Assembly: GCA_013331935.1 (NCBI GenBank)
Contig: DUFN01000013.1
Coordinates: forward strand, 18,945 to 52,556
Source: Nanobdellota archaeon
GTDB taxonomy: Archaea > Nanobdellota > Nanobdellia > UBA10117
Reading direction: 5' to 3'
Length of the DNA stretch: 33,612 bases
Shown: positions 9,008-17,441 of the stretch, piece after piece
Layout: each line of letters opens with the position of its first letter
Numbering within the stretch: position 1 is the first letter of the stretch
Translations under genes and position numbers: made by a program
Notes under the pieces: model-generated
What the model was told of the DNA's origin: nothing
Seen by the model: only the letters and a program-made list of their open reading frames with translations
Databases searched by the model: none

Positions 9008-9465
9008 TTGATATTTTCGACAGCAAGAAGGGTTTTTTCTTCTATGTGGAAATAATGCTCGTGGTTATTCTGGCCATAATTATATGGACGCAGTTTCCAA
9101 TATCTCAGCAGAGCTATCTGGATTTATCTGCGCAGGAAAATCTCCGCCATTTAGGATATACTTATATGAAAGCAATAGATGTTTCTGGAATTCTGCCAAA
9201 ATATATACATTCTGCTAATTTTTCAGCCACGAATTTTACAAAATTGCGGTTTGTTGTTGCAGACAGCCTGCCTTCAGATATAATTGTGTATCCTGAATAT
9301 ATTTACAATGAGTCTCTTTGCTATAATAGCAGTGGCAGTGCAGGGGCCTGCGGGCTGAATACGACAAGCGCAGATACAACAACAGTGCTTTACACTTTTA
9401 CAAATTCAACAGAGCCAATTACAATTAAGCTGTATCTCAAGAGCGCATTTGGAGGGCGCCTATGA
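9004..9465 (+). CDS. Pseudopilin-like anchored protein
   Basis: A 153-aa protein with a charged leader (IFDSKKG) followed by a hydrophobic helix (FFFYVEIMLVVILAIIIW). A Glu lies a few residues in, as expected for a class III pilin-like signal. The outer part is short and beta-rich with two Cys and N-x-S/T sequons. It is translationally coupled to both neighbours by 4-bp overlaps, which supports assembly in one complex. No named family recognised. Confidence 0.62.
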   Translation: MIDIFDSKKGFFFYVEIMLVVILAIIIWTQFPISQQSYLDLSAQENLRHLGYTYMKAIDVSGILPKYIHSANFSATNFTKLRFVVADSLPSDIIVYPEYIYNESLCYNSSGSAGACGLNTTSADTTTVLYTFTNSTEPITIKLYLKSAFGGRL

Positions 9466-10190
9466 AAAAGTCGCAGTTTTTTTTGATAGCAATGGTTGTA
9501 ATATTAATATCTATGTTTTATATTTACACGTATATCAGAAGTGCAGACCAGTCCTCAACTTTGTTTTTCGACAGGCCTGCCACCTTAGATCTGCAAAACA
9601 TGATAGATTCAGTCCAGCTGAGAAACGAGCGCTATCTCGCGCAGAAGATTCCATGGTGGAATTACGGCTGGACTTACAGAAATGTAATTAGTTTTACAGA
9701 TACATATGATAATTCTGGAAATCCGGCAGAGCAAGCCGTAAGCAAGACCGCAGAGTTTGACCTGAAAATAATTTGGGCGCACCACTCTAATACTGATTGT
9801 TCAAAAGAATTGAGATTGGTTGATTTCTCGAATGCTGAAGTTAATTCTGATGTAAATAGCACGACAACTCCGTGTAGTTTGCTGACCGCCATAGCCTGGA
9901 CATGCCCTGCACTTACAAACTGCAATCGAATATTCAAATATTATGTTTATTATGGCAATGCCAGCGCAACAACGCCAGCCTACCGTTCTACTGCGCAGGG
10001 AACTGAGCTCAGCTCATCGGGCGGGCTAGAAGAGGCAGACCCTAGGCTTCTGTGCACTCATTTCAAGGCAATCTACCCAAAAACAGGCGCAACAGTGGAC
10101 TGTTCTTTAGTAAGTTATGTTGGAAATAAGACAAATATTTCAATTTATTACTCATCGCGGAGTCTAAAGTTCAATGGTTCTGTGATATAA
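9462..10190 (+). CDS. Anchored surface protein with DUF2341-like domain
   Basis: A 242-aa protein with a short MKKSQ leader and one membrane helix (about 6-24). Residues about 65-175 look like DUF2341: a WWNYGWTYRNVISF start, a KELRLVDFSN segment and a YYVYYGNASATTP end, with several Cys. It is the last gene of the pilus operon, after which come about 25 bp and the promoter of a glycosyltransferase. A second DUF2341-bearing subunit in the same operon (the first is at 1576) suggests that ligand- or glycan-binding surface domains are part of this pilus. Confidence 0.62.
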   Translation: MKKSQFFLIAMVVILISMFYIYTYIRSADQSSTLFFDRPATLDLQNMIDSVQLRNERYLAQKIPWWNYGWTYRNVISFTDTYDNSGNPAEQAVSKTAEFDLKIIWAHHSNTDCSKELRLVDFSNAEVNSDVNSTTTPCSLLTAIAWTCPALTNCNRIFKYYVYYGNASATTPAYRSTAQGTELSSSGGLEEADPRLLCTHFKAIYPKTGATVDCSLVSYVGNKTNISIYYSSRSLKFNGSVI

Positions 10191-10215
10191 GCTATTGAAA
10201 TAAATTCTCAATAGA

Positions 10216-10222
10216 TTTAAAA
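10216..10222 (+). promoter_or_regulatory. TATA box for the glycosyltransferase gene
   Basis: TTTAAAA centred 26 nt before the ATG at 10245, predicting a leaderless transcript. Confidence 0.5.
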
Positions 10223-10244
10223 CGCTCTCGTTTCAGCAAAGTCT

Positions 10245-11516
10245 ATGCTGTATGAAATGTTCTTTTACCCTGCGATTGTCATAGGCCTTTTTACAACAAC
10301 TTTTTTCCTGATGACTTTTTTCGAGGATTTCGGGAGAGAGAAACGCAGGCCAGATTACCAGCCGAAAGTCACTGTCTGCGTGCCAACTTGGAATGATGCA
10401 GAAACCATAGCAAATACAATCCAATCTTTGCTTAATTTAGATTATCCAAAAGAAAAACTAGAAATAATCGTGGTTGAAAATAATGGCTCAACAGATGGAA
10501 CTTTGGAAGTTGCGCGGAAGTTTGAGAGCCAAGGCGTAAGAGTTTTTTCAATAAAAGAAGGCGGAAAAGGATTCGCAATGAACTTCGCAATAAAGCAGGC
10601 CACTGGAGAAATTTTTGGAGCTTTGGATTCAGATTCTATTGTCGCGCCAGATGCATTAAAAAATATGGTGCCTTTGTTTTCAGAGGAAAAAGTAGCTGCA
10701 GTTACTCCAACTTTGAAAGTTAATAATCCAAAAGGTATGTGGCATTATATACAATCTGTCGAATATATTTACGGTGTTTTCCTCAGGAAGGTTTTTGCAC
10801 TGCTGGACAGCATTCACGTAACGCCAGGGCCATTTACTCTCTACCGCATTGATTTTTTCAGGAAGCATGGCGGTTATGACATAGATAACATTACAGAAGA
10901 TATGGAAGTTGCATTAAGAATACAAAGCGTGAAATTAAGAATTGAAAATGCAATTGATGCCAATGTTTATACGACTGCTCCGAATGATTTTGTAAGCCTT
11001 TTCAAGCAGAGAACGCGCTGGTATCTTGGCCTGCTGGACAATGTTCCGCGCTACAAGCATCTTTTCAGCCCAGAGTATGGTATCTTGGGATTATTTATCC
11101 TGCCACTTTCCTTTTACTCTATCTTTTTCGCAATAGCCATGCTATTCTATCAGTCGTATATATTTGCAACAACAGGATTAAAGCAGTTGTCAATATTTAA
11201 TGCAGTTAATTTTGATGTTATTGGTCTGGCCAGTGCAAACCCGCCAGCATTTTATCTCGCGCCGAATATTTTTACTGCAATGAGTGTTATTGTTTTGGCA
11301 ATGGGCATTATAGCTTTTTATCTCGCGCTCAGGTATTCAAAGGACAGTTTCAAGCCGTTTTTATCATATATTATTTATTACCCTTTTTACTTAATAGTAT
11401 TCGCGCTCTGGTGGCTCAGCGCAATTTACTGCAAGCTGTTTGCAAAGGAATTAAGATTCGGCGGAGTAGTCTGGAGAAACAGCCTTCGGAATAAATTACT
11501 TCATGATTCTGCTTAA
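10245..11516 (+). CDS. Membrane glycosyltransferase, family GT2 (processive type)
   Basis: A 423-aa protein. One helix near the N terminus (about 5-26) is followed by a GT-A domain (about 35-260), with VTVCVPTWND, ENNGSTDGT, the DxD metal site (DSDS), the TEDMEVA acidic motif and QRTRW (the QxxRW of processive GT2 enzymes). At least three membrane helices follow (about 280-395). All catalytic motifs are intact. Substrate is unknown. Its place between the pilus operon and the S-layer locus suggests glycan synthesis for surface proteins or a polysaccharide (inference). The gene end overlaps the convergent thioredoxin-like gene by 21 bp. Confidence 0.87.
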   Translation: MLYEMFFYPAIVIGLFTTTFFLMTFFEDFGREKRRPDYQPKVTVCVPTWNDAETIANTIQSLLNLDYPKEKLEIIVVENNGSTDGTLEVARKFESQGVRVFSIKEGGKGFAMNFAIKQATGEIFGALDSDSIVAPDALKNMVPLFSEEKVAAVTPTLKVNNPKGMWHYIQSVEYIYGVFLRKVFALLDSIHVTPGPFTLYRIDFFRKHGGYDIDNITEDMEVALRIQSVKLRIENAIDANVYTTAPNDFVSLFKQRTRWYLGLLDNVPRYKHLFSPEYGILGLFILPLSFYSIFFAIAMLFYQSYIFATTGLKQLSIFNAVNFDVIGLASANPPAFYLAPNIFTAMSVIVLAMGIIAFYLALRYSKDSFKPFLSYIIYYPFYLIVFALWWLSAIYCKLFAKELRFGGVVWRNSLRNKLLHDSA

Positions 11517-12113
11517 ATCATCTGCACTCAGCAGGCCTTCAAATCTCTGTTCTCTGACAATTATCGCAGGAACATTTTCTATTGCATACCTGCTTTTCAG
11601 AATTTTTATAGCCGATAAATCTGAATCAATATCAAAAGAATAAATCATTAGTTTGGGGTTCAATGTTTTTTGGTGTAGCAATACCGCACCCTGCTCTCCG
11701 CAGTCTTCGCATTCGCTGTTAGAGTAGAAGTATAAAACAGGCAAGTAGTCTGTCTTGCACCGCAGGTTCATGCTCTTGATAGCTAGCCAGTGCTTTATTT
11801 CCAAGAGCGCGTAATATTTTTTAAGCCCCTCAAGTTCAAGATGCCTGGACTGCTTTTCAAGCATATCGACTTTTGGCCCAAGTGTTTCCATTTTTCTGGC
11901 CAGCGCTTCCAGGCTATTTGCATCGCAGGCGCTTTCGGATGCCAGCTGGGCTTCAATATCTATGCTCAGCGTGTCTGCCTGAATTGAATTTTGGGTATCT
12001 TGTATTTCTGAAAGCTTACCTTGGAAAAGCTGATAGCCAAGAAGGAAGCCGAGCATAAAAACTATGATTGTTATGAAGCCTGCCAATGCCAACCTAAACA
12101 TAATTTTACCCAT
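11496..12113 (-). CDS. Membrane-anchored thioredoxin-fold protein with CxxC
   Basis: A 205-aa protein: membrane helix at about 6-29, coiled-coil-like region at about 30-110, then a thioredoxin-like domain (about 122-205) with CEDC at 135-138 after the LYFYSNS strand, and the conserved cis-Pro loop (NVPAII, Pro182). It is expected to be an extracytoplasmic thiol oxidoreductase acting on disulfides of secreted proteins; several Cys-rich surface proteins are encoded nearby. It overlaps the upstream anchored-protein gene by one base and so forms an operon with it. The CEDC dipeptide is not the usual CGPC/CPHC, so redox direction cannot be inferred. Confidence 0.72.
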   Translation of the reverse strand: MGKIMFRLALAGFITIIVFMLGFLLGYQLFQGKLSEIQDTQNSIQADTLSIDIEAQLASESACDANSLEALARKMETLGPKVDMLEKQSRHLELEGLKKYYALLEIKHWLAIKSMNLRCKTDYLPVLYFYSNSECEDCGEQGAVLLHQKTLNPKLMIYSFDIDSDLSAIKILKSRYAIENVPAIIVREQRFEGLLSADDLSRIMK

Positions 12114-12781
12114 TATAGCCTAATTCCCACTAAGTGCATGCCTAACTTATCAGCAGTTAGTATTAAGTCATCTGAATTCTTGCCAGCCACAGTTATGCAG
12201 TTGCCGTCCGAAGTAATTGCATTGCTCATGGATTGAGCAGTCAGCACTAAAACAACAGTAGTATTTGTTGCATCATTGCATGTTTTTATCGGAACAGCTG
12301 GATTTACTGGATTGGAATCTTCAGAGTAGGCAGCAATTATTGGAATGCCGTAGATTCCCATTATCCTCGATATTTCAGCAGATGCCACTGCGAATTTCGC
12401 AGGGTTTAGCCTTGGCTCGTTTGGATTAAACACTATATATGTCTTAGAAGCAGTTAGTATTTTTGTTACAACAGAAGAGTCTATTGAGATGTTGCTTGCC
12501 TGCCTTGGATCCAGCCTGAAAGCTATTGGTATTTTCTGGTTGCTTGCAGTCAGGAAAGTTCCGAAGGTGTTGTCCTCCAGAATGTAAAACTCATAATTGC
12601 CGACTTGGATGTAGTTTTTCGGCTTCTTTTCAGTGCTCGAAGTTCCAGTATCTTGGAAGGCAATTGCAATAACCCAAGTAACCATGAAAAGTATTATTGC
12701 GCCAACAAGCAGTTTTACCCATAGTTTGGTTTTCTTCTTCTGGACATTTGTCTGCAACGGCTGTATGAATTCATCTGCCAT
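12113..12781 (-). CDS. Anchored hypothetical protein, partner of the thioredoxin-like gene
   Basis: A 222-aa protein. A Lys-rich cytoplasmic tail is followed by one membrane helix (about 22-42) and an extracellular domain of about 175 aa with two Cys. A few motifs recall a degraded alpha/beta fold (TYIVFNPNEPRLN, IIAAYSED), but I recognise no family. It is first in a two-gene operon and overlaps the thioredoxin-like gene by a single base. A functional pairing with the oxidoreductase is inferred from this coupling. Its promoter has a TATA box 25 nt upstream. Confidence 0.6.
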   Translation of the reverse strand: MADEFIQPLQTNVQKKKTKLWVKLLVGAIILFMVTWVIAIAFQDTGTSSTEKKPKNYIQVGNYEFYILEDNTFGTFLTASNQKIPIAFRLDPRQASNISIDSSVVTKILTASKTYIVFNPNEPRLNPAKFAVASAEISRIMGIYGIPIIAAYSEDSNPVNPAVPIKTCNDATNTTVVLVLTAQSMSNAITSDGNCITVAGKNSDDLILTADKLGMHLVGIRL

Positions 12782-12800
12782 GCTTATTTGAAATACAAAA

Positions 12801-12810
12801 GATATAAAAT
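12801..12810 (-). promoter_or_regulatory. TATA box, minus strand
   Basis: Reads ATTTTATATC on the minus strand, centred about 25 nt before the start at 12781. It predicts a leaderless mRNA. Confidence 0.5.
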
Positions 12811-12940
12811 GATTTCGATTTCTGCGGGGTGGTTTTCTAAGAAGTAATTGGGCTTGATGTTCTTAAATAAAAGAATAAAATAACAAAAATCGCAAACGAT
12901 TTTCGAATTCCTAAATAAATTTAAGAATAAAAAAGAAAAA

Positions 12941-12960
12941 ATAAAGGGGCTAAGCCCCTT
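12941..12960 (-). terminator. Hairpin plus T-rich terminator of the S-layer gene
   Basis: Eight-base inverted repeat (12944-12951 with 12953-12960, AAGGGGCT/AGCCCCTT) a few bases past the S-layer stop. On the minus strand it is followed by a T-rich run (12920-12943). This is a plausible terminator for a very highly expressed gene. Confidence 0.65.
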
Positions 12961-12967
12961 ACTGGCT

Positions 12968-15301
12968 TTATGCTACTGTTGGTGCAGATACTGTTATGAC
13001 ACCAGCAGCACTTGCTACTTCAACTGTTGTGCCCTTCAGCTTGTCTGAATAGCTCTTGAAGTCTTTCAGTACTGTTGCTGCATTCCTTGTGTCTGCTGCG
13101 CCGTAGCCTGCTACTAACAAAGCTGTCTTTGTTCCGCCAAAGGCATTCTCGAACAATTGTATCTTTGCTTTTCCTGCAGTGTAACCTTCAGCGCACATTG
13201 CTGCTGTCTTGCCAGATAGGCTCAAAGCCAAGTCGTTTGCGCATGGTCCGCCGACAACTATCATGCTATAAGCAGTCTTGTCAGATACTTCAGAGTCCAG
13301 TTTTGCTACTGGTACGCCAGAGATTGACGATACGCTTACTGCTCCGCCAGTTGTGCTTGTTACTGTGTCCGGGCCTGCTACAGTTACCTGTGCTTTTACG
13401 ATGTCCTTTGGTATCTTTAGCTTTACTCTGTCAGATGCACCGTTGCTCTTTGGGTCCATTATGACGATTCCATATCTTGATCTGTGGTTCTCGTCTTTTG
13501 TTCCCAACGTCGTAGTATAGTTCCATATAACTTCGCGGGCTTCTTCAGAGTTCAGGGATGCACCCAATGTGGCAAAATCTCCGCCAGCAGTGTTTCCCAG
13601 CCAGACAGATATATCGTCTGCTGCATTCAGCATGTAGTTGTTGTCGTCACGGATGTCGAAGGTTAAGTTAAGTTTGTTTGCGACATACGGGTCTAATCCA
13701 GTTCCTGCAGTCAGGTTGCCGTTCAAAAGCATTACGACATTTGTAGTTTTTGTTTCACCGTATGCTACTCGTCCGACAGTTCCGCCAGGTCCGATGTTGC
13801 TTGCCCACGTAGCCTTACCATCTGTTGGGTTTCTGTAAACTACATCTGTGGTGTTTGTCTGGAAAGAGTCGTTTATAGTCAACCAGATTTTGTTGGTCTT
13901 GGCGTATGCGCCGTCAGATTTCAGTACTTCTATCCCCTCTGCTTCTGTTACTTCTATCAGGAAAGCAGGTTCTGATGCTTGGCTTGCACCCAATCTTGGA
14001 GTAGTTGCGCTTGCATCTGCGGAAAAATCAGCAGAGCTTTCAAATGTTACAGTCAAAGTCATGTAGTCTGTGTCTGGCACTGTCAGCTTGTTGAATCTTA
14101 TTTCATATCCGCCTAATGGCAAGTCATATTTTCCGCCGGCTGCTGGTGGGTTGTCGCTAAAGTCGTTTACAGTGTAATCGTTTATTACGCCGATGGATGG
14201 TTTTGTTGTGTCGCCTGTTGTTATGGTGTCTCCAGCTGCACTTGTGTCTAAGCCGTCAACATCCCATACCCAGTCAGGGTTCTCTTTCTTACATTCTGCG
14301 CGTTTATATGCAACTCCGCAGGGCTGGACGAATTTATCGCCATCGTTGTACGTTTCTGAAGCATCTTTTCCAACCACGATTGAAGCTGACCTTTCGTTTA
14401 CATTGTCTGAGTAAAAGGCATCTGTACCTAATATTTCCAGGCCGTTTACTGTTTCAGCTGTGTTTACATTCAGTGTTTCGACTACACCGTCAACATCTAC
14501 TATGAATGGTGCATTTGTTGTTGCGGAACCGACATTCTTCAAAAGTACTTTTTTGCCTTCGATTGTTATTGTGTCGCCGACATTCATGAATGCTTCCTGA
14601 CCGACTCTTGCTGTAAATGTGTTGGAGTCTGTTACGGTTGTTATTTTCATCTTTCTTCCCAAGAAGCTCAATGCTAATGGGTCTGACGATGTTGTCTTAC
14701 TAATATTTATCGTGCTATCCAGCACGTAGTAGTAGCCGATTGTACCCTTGTTTGCTTCTAAGTATATGCCGTCTTTGTAGTCATCTTCTACTCCGCCAAT
14801 ACTTGTCAGCGAAGTTGCTATTTGCGGACCTACTGCAAATGCAGAACCTTGTGTTGCGTTGTGCCATACAAGCATTTCCCTGTAGTCATAAGATGTGCTT
14901 TGGAATGTCAGAGAGTCATCTTTCAGGCTGGCTATGTCGCCGTGGTCTAATTCCTGGTCAAATCCGCCAGAGTTTGGCAAACCAATATTATCACCAAGTA
15001 CTATGTCTTTCATCTGTCCACCAGATACTGTTGTAGTTCCCGTTCCGGAAGCTGCAGTTGTTGCCTGCTGGGCCAGAGATGCTGCTACGTCTGTAGCACC
15101 AATAATATCTGCTGGCGCGGCTTTTGCACCGACAACAATTAATCCCACCCATTTACCATCCTTTACGAAGGGTGCTGGGTAATCTGACAAATCGGCTGCT
15201 GCTACGGCGCCAAACATTGTGGCACCCATCATCACAGAAGTCGCTGTCACTGCTGCTATTCTTTTCACTGCTGTTTTTGCTTTCAAAGCAAAGTTTTCCA
15301 T
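12968..15301 (-). CDS. S-layer protein
   Basis: A 777-aa secreted surface protein. The signal peptide has a basic N region (KAKTAVKR) and a hydrophobic core to about residue 33, with cleavage near AVAAA. The mature start, DLSDYPAPFVKDGKWVGL, then IVVGAKAAPADIIGATDVA, is typical of archaeal S-layer proteins (S_layer_N-like). A second such segment lies at the C end (VVGGPCANDLAL followed by a Gly/Ala-rich end). Low Cys, many Thr/Asp, N-x-T sites. I start at ATG 15301 because a GAGGT site lies at 15306-15310 and the TATA at 15334-15343 sets transcription near 15313; the in-frame ATG at 15325 lies upstream of that. It is probably the major envelope protein to which the pili and glycosyltransferase relate. 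Confidence 0.88.
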   Translation of the reverse strand: MENFALKAKTAVKRIAAVTATSVMMGATMFGAVAAADLSDYPAPFVKDGKWVGLIVVGAKAAPADIIGATDVAASLAQQATTAASGTGTTTVSGGQMKDIVLGDNIGLPNSGGFDQELDHGDIASLKDDSLTFQSTSYDYREMLVWHNATQGSAFAVGPQIATSLTSIGGVEDDYKDGIYLEANKGTIGYYYVLDSTINISKTTSSDPLALSFLGRKMKITTVTDSNTFTARVGQEAFMNVGDTITIEGKKVLLKNVGSATTNAPFIVDVDGVVETLNVNTAETVNGLEILGTDAFYSDNVNERSASIVVGKDASETYNDGDKFVQPCGVAYKRAECKKENPDWVWDVDGLDTSAAGDTITTGDTTKPSIGVINDYTVNDFSDNPPAAGGKYDLPLGGYEIRFNKLTVPDTDYMTLTVTFESSADFSADASATTPRLGASQASEPAFLIEVTEAEGIEVLKSDGAYAKTNKIWLTINDSFQTNTTDVVYRNPTDGKATWASNIGPGGTVGRVAYGETKTTNVVMLLNGNLTAGTGLDPYVANKLNLTFDIRDDNNYMLNAADDISVWLGNTAGGDFATLGASLNSEEAREVIWNYTTTLGTKDENHRSRYGIVIMDPKSNGASDRVKLKIPKDIVKAQVTVAGPDTVTSTTGGAVSVSSISGVPVAKLDSEVSDKTAYSMIVVGGPCANDLALSLSGKTAAMCAEGYTAGKAKIQLFENAFGGTKTALLVAGYGAADTRNAATVLKDFKSYSDKLKGTTVEVASAAGVITVSAPTVA

Positions 15302-15333
15302 TTTTACCTCACAAAAAAGGAACAAGAAATTTT

Positions 15334-15343
15334 GTTTATAAGC
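15334..15343 (-). promoter_or_regulatory. TATA box of the S-layer gene
   Basis: Reads GCTTATAAAC on the minus strand. It predicts a start near 15313 and a short leader containing the GAGGT ribosome site, unlike most leaderless genes in this window. Confidence 0.55.
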
Positions 15344-15436
15344 ATTGTGGTGTGATTTGGCTCCATAGTAAAATATTTCATATGCAATAGAGAAATAAAA
15401 TCAATAGTGAAATAAAGTCTCCACGAGATAAATTAA

Positions 15437-15443
15437 TTTAAAA
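15437..15443 (+). promoter_or_regulatory. TATA box for the winged-helix gene
   Basis: TTTAAAA centred 28 nt before ATG 15468. It supports that start over the in-frame GTG codons at 15456 and 15462. Confidence 0.45.
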
Positions 15444-15467
15444 CATCTCCGCTTAGTGTTAGTGCAC

Positions 15468-15992
15468 ATGACTGAAGAGAAAAAAGATCTGAAGAATACC
15501 AATCTAAATATTACGGCAGAGGCAGGCCCGCAGGAACCACAGCAAATTCTTACTCCGCAGCCCATCCAGTCTACAGACTCGCACATAATTACCAATCTTT
15601 CTGGCACTGCCGTTGCTCAGCAGAACAATGGAGTAATTCTGGCGCAAGACATTTTGGTAAAATCAGAAGCAGAACTAAAGGCGATGTCAGAAAAAGAGCA
15701 AAAAGTCCGGGAAACCCACAATCTCCTTAGGAGCATGAAGATAGTTACTGCAATTATGCTAGGAAAAGACAAGAACAAGGAACTTGCCCAGATTCTCCAG
15801 ACAGACAAGAGCTTTACTTCCAAACAAATTAAAGAGTTGGAGGAGCAGGGGCTTGTGAAACGGGAAGGCGAAGGCAGGGAAACAAAATACATTGTTGACC
15901 AATTCAATCTCGTGAAATTTTTGCAGACAAAAGTCGTGCTTAAGTGGGGCACAAAAAAAGATAGCGAGGAGAAAAAAGATGGTACCAAGTAG
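15468..15992 (+). CDS. Winged-helix DNA-binding protein (ArsR-like)
   Basis: A 174-aa protein. The first ~75 residues are polar and Pro/Gln-rich, probably disordered. Residues about 80-165 form a winged helix: helices in ETHNLLRSMKIVTAIML and KNKELAQIL, a recognition-type helix in SKQIKELEEQGLVKRE, and a wing in GRETKYIV. The tail is Lys-rich. There are no metal-binding Cys, so a metal sensor is unlikely. Divergent from the S-layer gene, so regulation of the S layer or of itself is possible but unproven. Confidence 0.7.
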   Translation: MTEEKKDLKNTNLNITAEAGPQEPQQILTPQPIQSTDSHIITNLSGTAVAQQNNGVILAQDILVKSEAELKAMSEKEQKVRETHNLLRSMKIVTAIMLGKDKNKELAQILQTDKSFTSKQIKELEEQGLVKREGEGRETKYIVDQFNLVKFLQTKVVLKWGTKKDSEEKKDGTK

Positions 15993-16007
15993 TTCTTTTT
16001 GCATTAG

Positions 16008-16031
16008 TTGGATTGCGCTTGCGCAATCCAA
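16008..16031. repeat. Perfect 11-bp hairpin
   Basis: TTGGATTGCGC (16008-16018), two-base loop, GCGCAATCCAA (16021-16031). It lies 15 bp after the winged-helix stop with no T-run on the plus side, so it is not an obvious plus-strand terminator. A weaker T-rich stretch precedes it. Confidence 0.7.
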
Positions 16032-16085
16032 TCGTGGAGGAGTCAGGAATTACCAAAAACTGGGGGATGTTCCAGCAGGAATATT

Positions 16086-16103
16086 AGCAAAGCTTGCTTT
16101 GCT
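16086..16103. repeat. 8-bp hairpin AGCAAAGC/GCTTTGCT
   Basis: Arms 16086-16093 and 16096-16103 with a TT loop, followed by a 5-bp hairpin AACCT/AGGTT. With the hairpin at 16008, the 170-bp gap before the next gene is largely self-complementary. Confidence 0.55.
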
Positions 16104-16164
16104 TTAACCTGCAAGGTTCCCGCGGTTCGGTGAGAAAAAAGAGGAACCAAAGAAGGTGTAGTGT

Positions 16165-16461
16165 ATGGAAGAAACTAAAGAAAACAAAATGGAGCTGATG
16201 ATGTATCAGCTAGTGATTGTAATTGTGGTTGGCTTTTTGATTGCGCTTGCAGCAGGCTTCATGGCAGGCAGGCTGGTCGGCTTCTCAGGCGGAGTTGATG
16301 CAGTCCAGGCAAAGATTCCAGATTATTGTGCAGTAAACAAGCAGGGCTCGGAAATAACTGTTAAATGCAATGAAATGGGCTTAAGCCTTGATGATGTCTG
16401 CGCCATAACCAGTCCTGCATTAAGAAGCAAAGTAAGGGTTGTAAGCCTTGGCAGTACTTAG
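16165..16461 (+). CDS. Small single-pass membrane protein
   Basis: A 98-aa protein with a short charged cytoplasmic tail, one membrane helix (about 13-38, with GFLIALAAGFMAG) and an extracellular domain of about 55 aa with three Cys. A GAAGGTG ribosome-binding site lies 6-10 nt before the ATG. No clear TATA precedes it, so it may be read from the winged-helix promoter through the hairpin-rich gap. Family unknown. Confidence 0.6.
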   Translation: MEETKENKMELMMYQLVIVIVVGFLIALAAGFMAGRLVGFSGGVDAVQAKIPDYCAVNKQGSEITVKCNEMGLSLDDVCAITSPALRSKVRVVSLGST

Positions 16462-16472
16462 GATGGCAAAAA

Positions 16473-17441
16473 TTAAGCGCTCATAAAAATAATCCGATGG
16501 AGAATTCCCAAAGCAAGGACTACTGCAGAGCTGATTATAAAAATCGAATTTAAGTGTTTCTTGAATCTTGTAGTCCTAAGCCACTCATGCAGTTCTTTGT
16601 ACAAAAAGCCGGATAGGCCTGCCAGCACCAGCGTGAAATACGGCGTGGCCAGCGCAGCAGGAATGATGTTGAATAACATAGCCAGCAGAAAGATTAGCAT
16701 ACAGGCTAACAGAACATATGCAGATTTTCTTTTCTTAATCAGGGATTCATATGCGCCGAAAAACCCAAGGTAAATAGGGAGCGCGCCTGCAATTATGAAT
16801 GCTGTATGAAGCACAACTTTCTCAGCAGCAATAGAATAATAATGCGTTACAGCGTATTCCTTTACTATTAAAAGAAGCGCTGGTGTTGCCTGAAATAAAG
16901 TAAAAACGCCGAGAATAAACGCGCTCGAAATTATCATAAAATAAAGCTCTGCCTGAGAAATCTCTCTCTGTTCTAGTTTTACAAACAGCATATATAATAA
17001 GTATATTGGAATCATGGCTAGCGCATAAATGTGCACAAAGGCAAATATAATCGGAAGCAATACTGCAAGCCTCCAGTCTATTTCTTTTAAATACAGGAAC
17101 GCCAGGATTGTCAGCAGAAATAAAACCACTGCAATTGTATGCGTCAGCTGGGAAACTGTTTTCCATGTGTAAATCTGTATTGGTGCAGAAAGGGCTGATG
17201 CAAACAACGCGCCTGCGGTGCTTTGTGTGGCTTTTTTTGCGATGGCATAAACTAGCAGAGGGATTGAAATTCCAATGAGAAGTGAATAGAAGTTTGAGCT
17301 CACATCCTGCGCAATAGATGGCATAATATGCAGGGAAAGGTAGGCCATTGCGATTGAAACTGCCACAAAAAAGCATAGAAAAGCATACTTACATCTATCA
17401 ATGATGCTAATTTCATTCTGTTCGCTTTTCGTTTCAGCCAT
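16473..17441 (-). CDS. Polytopic membrane protein
   Basis: A 322-aa protein with about nine hydrophobic helices, a 20-aa polar N terminus and short loops. The layout vaguely recalls the membrane part of GT-C glycosyltransferases, but I see no catalytic DE/DD motif in the first loop, so I make no functional call. It overlaps the end of truD by 8 bp and is the last gene of a three-gene operon (metallopeptidase, truD, this gene). Confidence 0.6.
   Translation of the reverse strand: MAETKSEQNEISIIDRCKYAFLCFFVAVSIAMAYLSLHIMPSIAQDVSSNFYSLLIGISIPLLVYAIAKKATQSTAGALFASALSAPIQIYTWKTVSQLTHTIAVVLFLLTILAFLYLKEIDWRLAVLLPIIFAFVHIYALAMIPIYLLYMLFVKLEQREISQAELYFMIISSAFILGVFTLFQATPALLLIVKEYAVTHYYSIAAEKVVLHTAFIIAGALPIYLGFFGAYESLIKKRKSAYVLLACMLIFLLAMLFNIIPAALATPYFTLVLAGLSGFLYKELHEWLRTTRFKKHLNSIFIISSAVVLALGILHRIIFMSA

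Noticed and set aside
12968-15301. Several open frames on the plus strand opposite the S-layer gene
   Set aside because: They are Leu/Ser-rich shadows of a long biased gene and have no promoters or family features.
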